This document shows, piece after piece, positions 63,854 through 64,000 of a stretch of DNA of 64,000 nt. The position numbers and the translations under genes were made by a program. Below the pieces are notes generated by a model, which made no database searches, had not been told where the DNA came from, and saw only the letters and a list, made by a program, of their open reading frames with translations. Positions within the stretch are counted from its first letter, which is position 1, and every line of letters starts with the position of its first letter. Source of the stretch: Clostridiales bacterium CHKCI006. Its GTDB lineage: Bacteria; Bacillota_I; Bacilli_A; Erysipelotrichales; Coprobacillaceae. The DNA lies in NCBI GenBank assembly GCA_900018345.1, contig FCNA01000033.1, positions 23,466-87,465 of the forward strand. The letters run 5' to 3'.

Positions 63854-64000
63854 TATTTCATTTCATGATTGGCTAAGTCAATATCTTAAAATTTATTTAA
63901 TAAAAAAAAGACATTACTCTGAAAAAACATTAAAAGCGTATAAACAAGCATTTAACCAAATAAGAATTTATTTTGATACTACCCTTAATATTAAATTTGT
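63837..64000 (+). CDS. Tyrosine recombinase 3 of RIT-like trio (partial, window edge)
   Basis: Visible N-terminal about 54 residues (NNISFHDWLSQYLKIYLIKK, then YSEKTLKAYKQAFNQI) form a SAM-like core-binding start. It overlaps recombinase 2 by 17 bases (ATG 63837 or 63840). The rest is outside the window. Confidence 0.85.
   Translation, partial: MMTKNNISFHDWLSQYLKIYLIKKRHYSEKTLKAYKQAFNQIRIYFDTTLNIKF

Larger units (their letters stand above)
61161..64000. mobile_element. RIT-like element: trio of tyrosine recombinases (right end beyond window)
   Basis: Three overlapping same-strand tyrosine recombinase genes (61302, 62840, 63837), AT-rich, with a dyad-rich left end at 61161-61250 that interrupts istA. 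This is the arrangement of Recombinase-In-Trio elements. The right end lies outside the window. Confidence 0.85.

Noticed and set aside
1..64000. CRISPR arrays, rRNA and tRNA genes
   Set aside because: No regularly spaced direct repeats or recognisable stable-RNA sequences were seen on reading both strands.

Overview
This window is low-to-mid GC DNA with strong Shine-Dalgarno sites (AGGAGG), TTGACA/TATAAT promoters and a CcpA-type cre site. It carries a yjdF riboswitch, a short DnaK/J operon, efp and many Bacillota-type families. This fits a gut-type member of the Bacillota; Erysipelotrichia is my best guess from the protein style, but no ribosomal marker is present to prove it. Most genes lie on the minus strand. 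I see no rRNA, tRNA or CRISPR array.

Layout. 1-4.3 kb: a SNF2 helicase that runs off the left edge, a CobW-type GTPase and a pRiA4b ORF-3-like protein, then an unusual compound inverted-repeat element. 4.3-14.6 kb: a defence block with a complete type II Wadjet anti-plasmid system (jetABCD), preceded by an MqsR-like toxin and an MqsA/Panacea antitoxin. The TA promoter overlaps a 24-bp perfect palindrome, and a terminator-like hairpin separates the TA genes from jetA. 14.7-18.2 kb: a yjdF riboswitch, yjdF and two large unrecognised paralogues; both carry a domain resembling the RNA polymerase alpha C-terminal domain. 18.2-30.6 kb: mainly housekeeping and stress genes (PAS protein, phosphoesterase, Ig-like membrane protein, ADP-ribosylglycohydrolase plus macrodomain pair, purine permease, a triple-HTH protein, ARMT1-type phosphatase, and a four-gene non-canonical Hsp70/J-protein operon). 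30.8-34.8 kb: a decaying stretch with an ABC-transporter remnant, a Nudix-NTF2 gene split by an in-frame TGA and a multiply broken ORF-3-like gene, around intact kptA and a tandem GNAT. 34.9-49.6 kb: mixed metabolism (SWIM protein, 6-phospho-beta-glucosidase under a cre site, FMN reductase, PHP phosphoesterase, peptide-binding lipoprotein, methionine gamma-lyase family, SDR, EF-P, a PnuC-like transporter). 50-64 kb: an accessory island with a TOTE-type primase-helicase, a second ORF-3-like gene, a second pair of the large paralogues, a recombinase-core-like protein, two truncated IS21 istA genes facing away from each other, and an AT-rich trio of tyrosine recombinases (RIT-like element) inserted into one istA and running off the right edge.

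How the genes work together. The best supported system is Wadjet: JetA, JetB and JetC form an SMC-like DNA-extruding complex and JetD is its nuclease. Its upstream TA pair may share transcription with it through a leaky hairpin. The most novel item is the family of large paralogues, present as two tandem pairs, whose function I cannot assign. Several systems (ARH, macrodomain, KptA, PnuC) touch NAD+ or ADP-ribose chemistry, but they are not one operon. Mobile-element decay at the right end explains truncated genes there.
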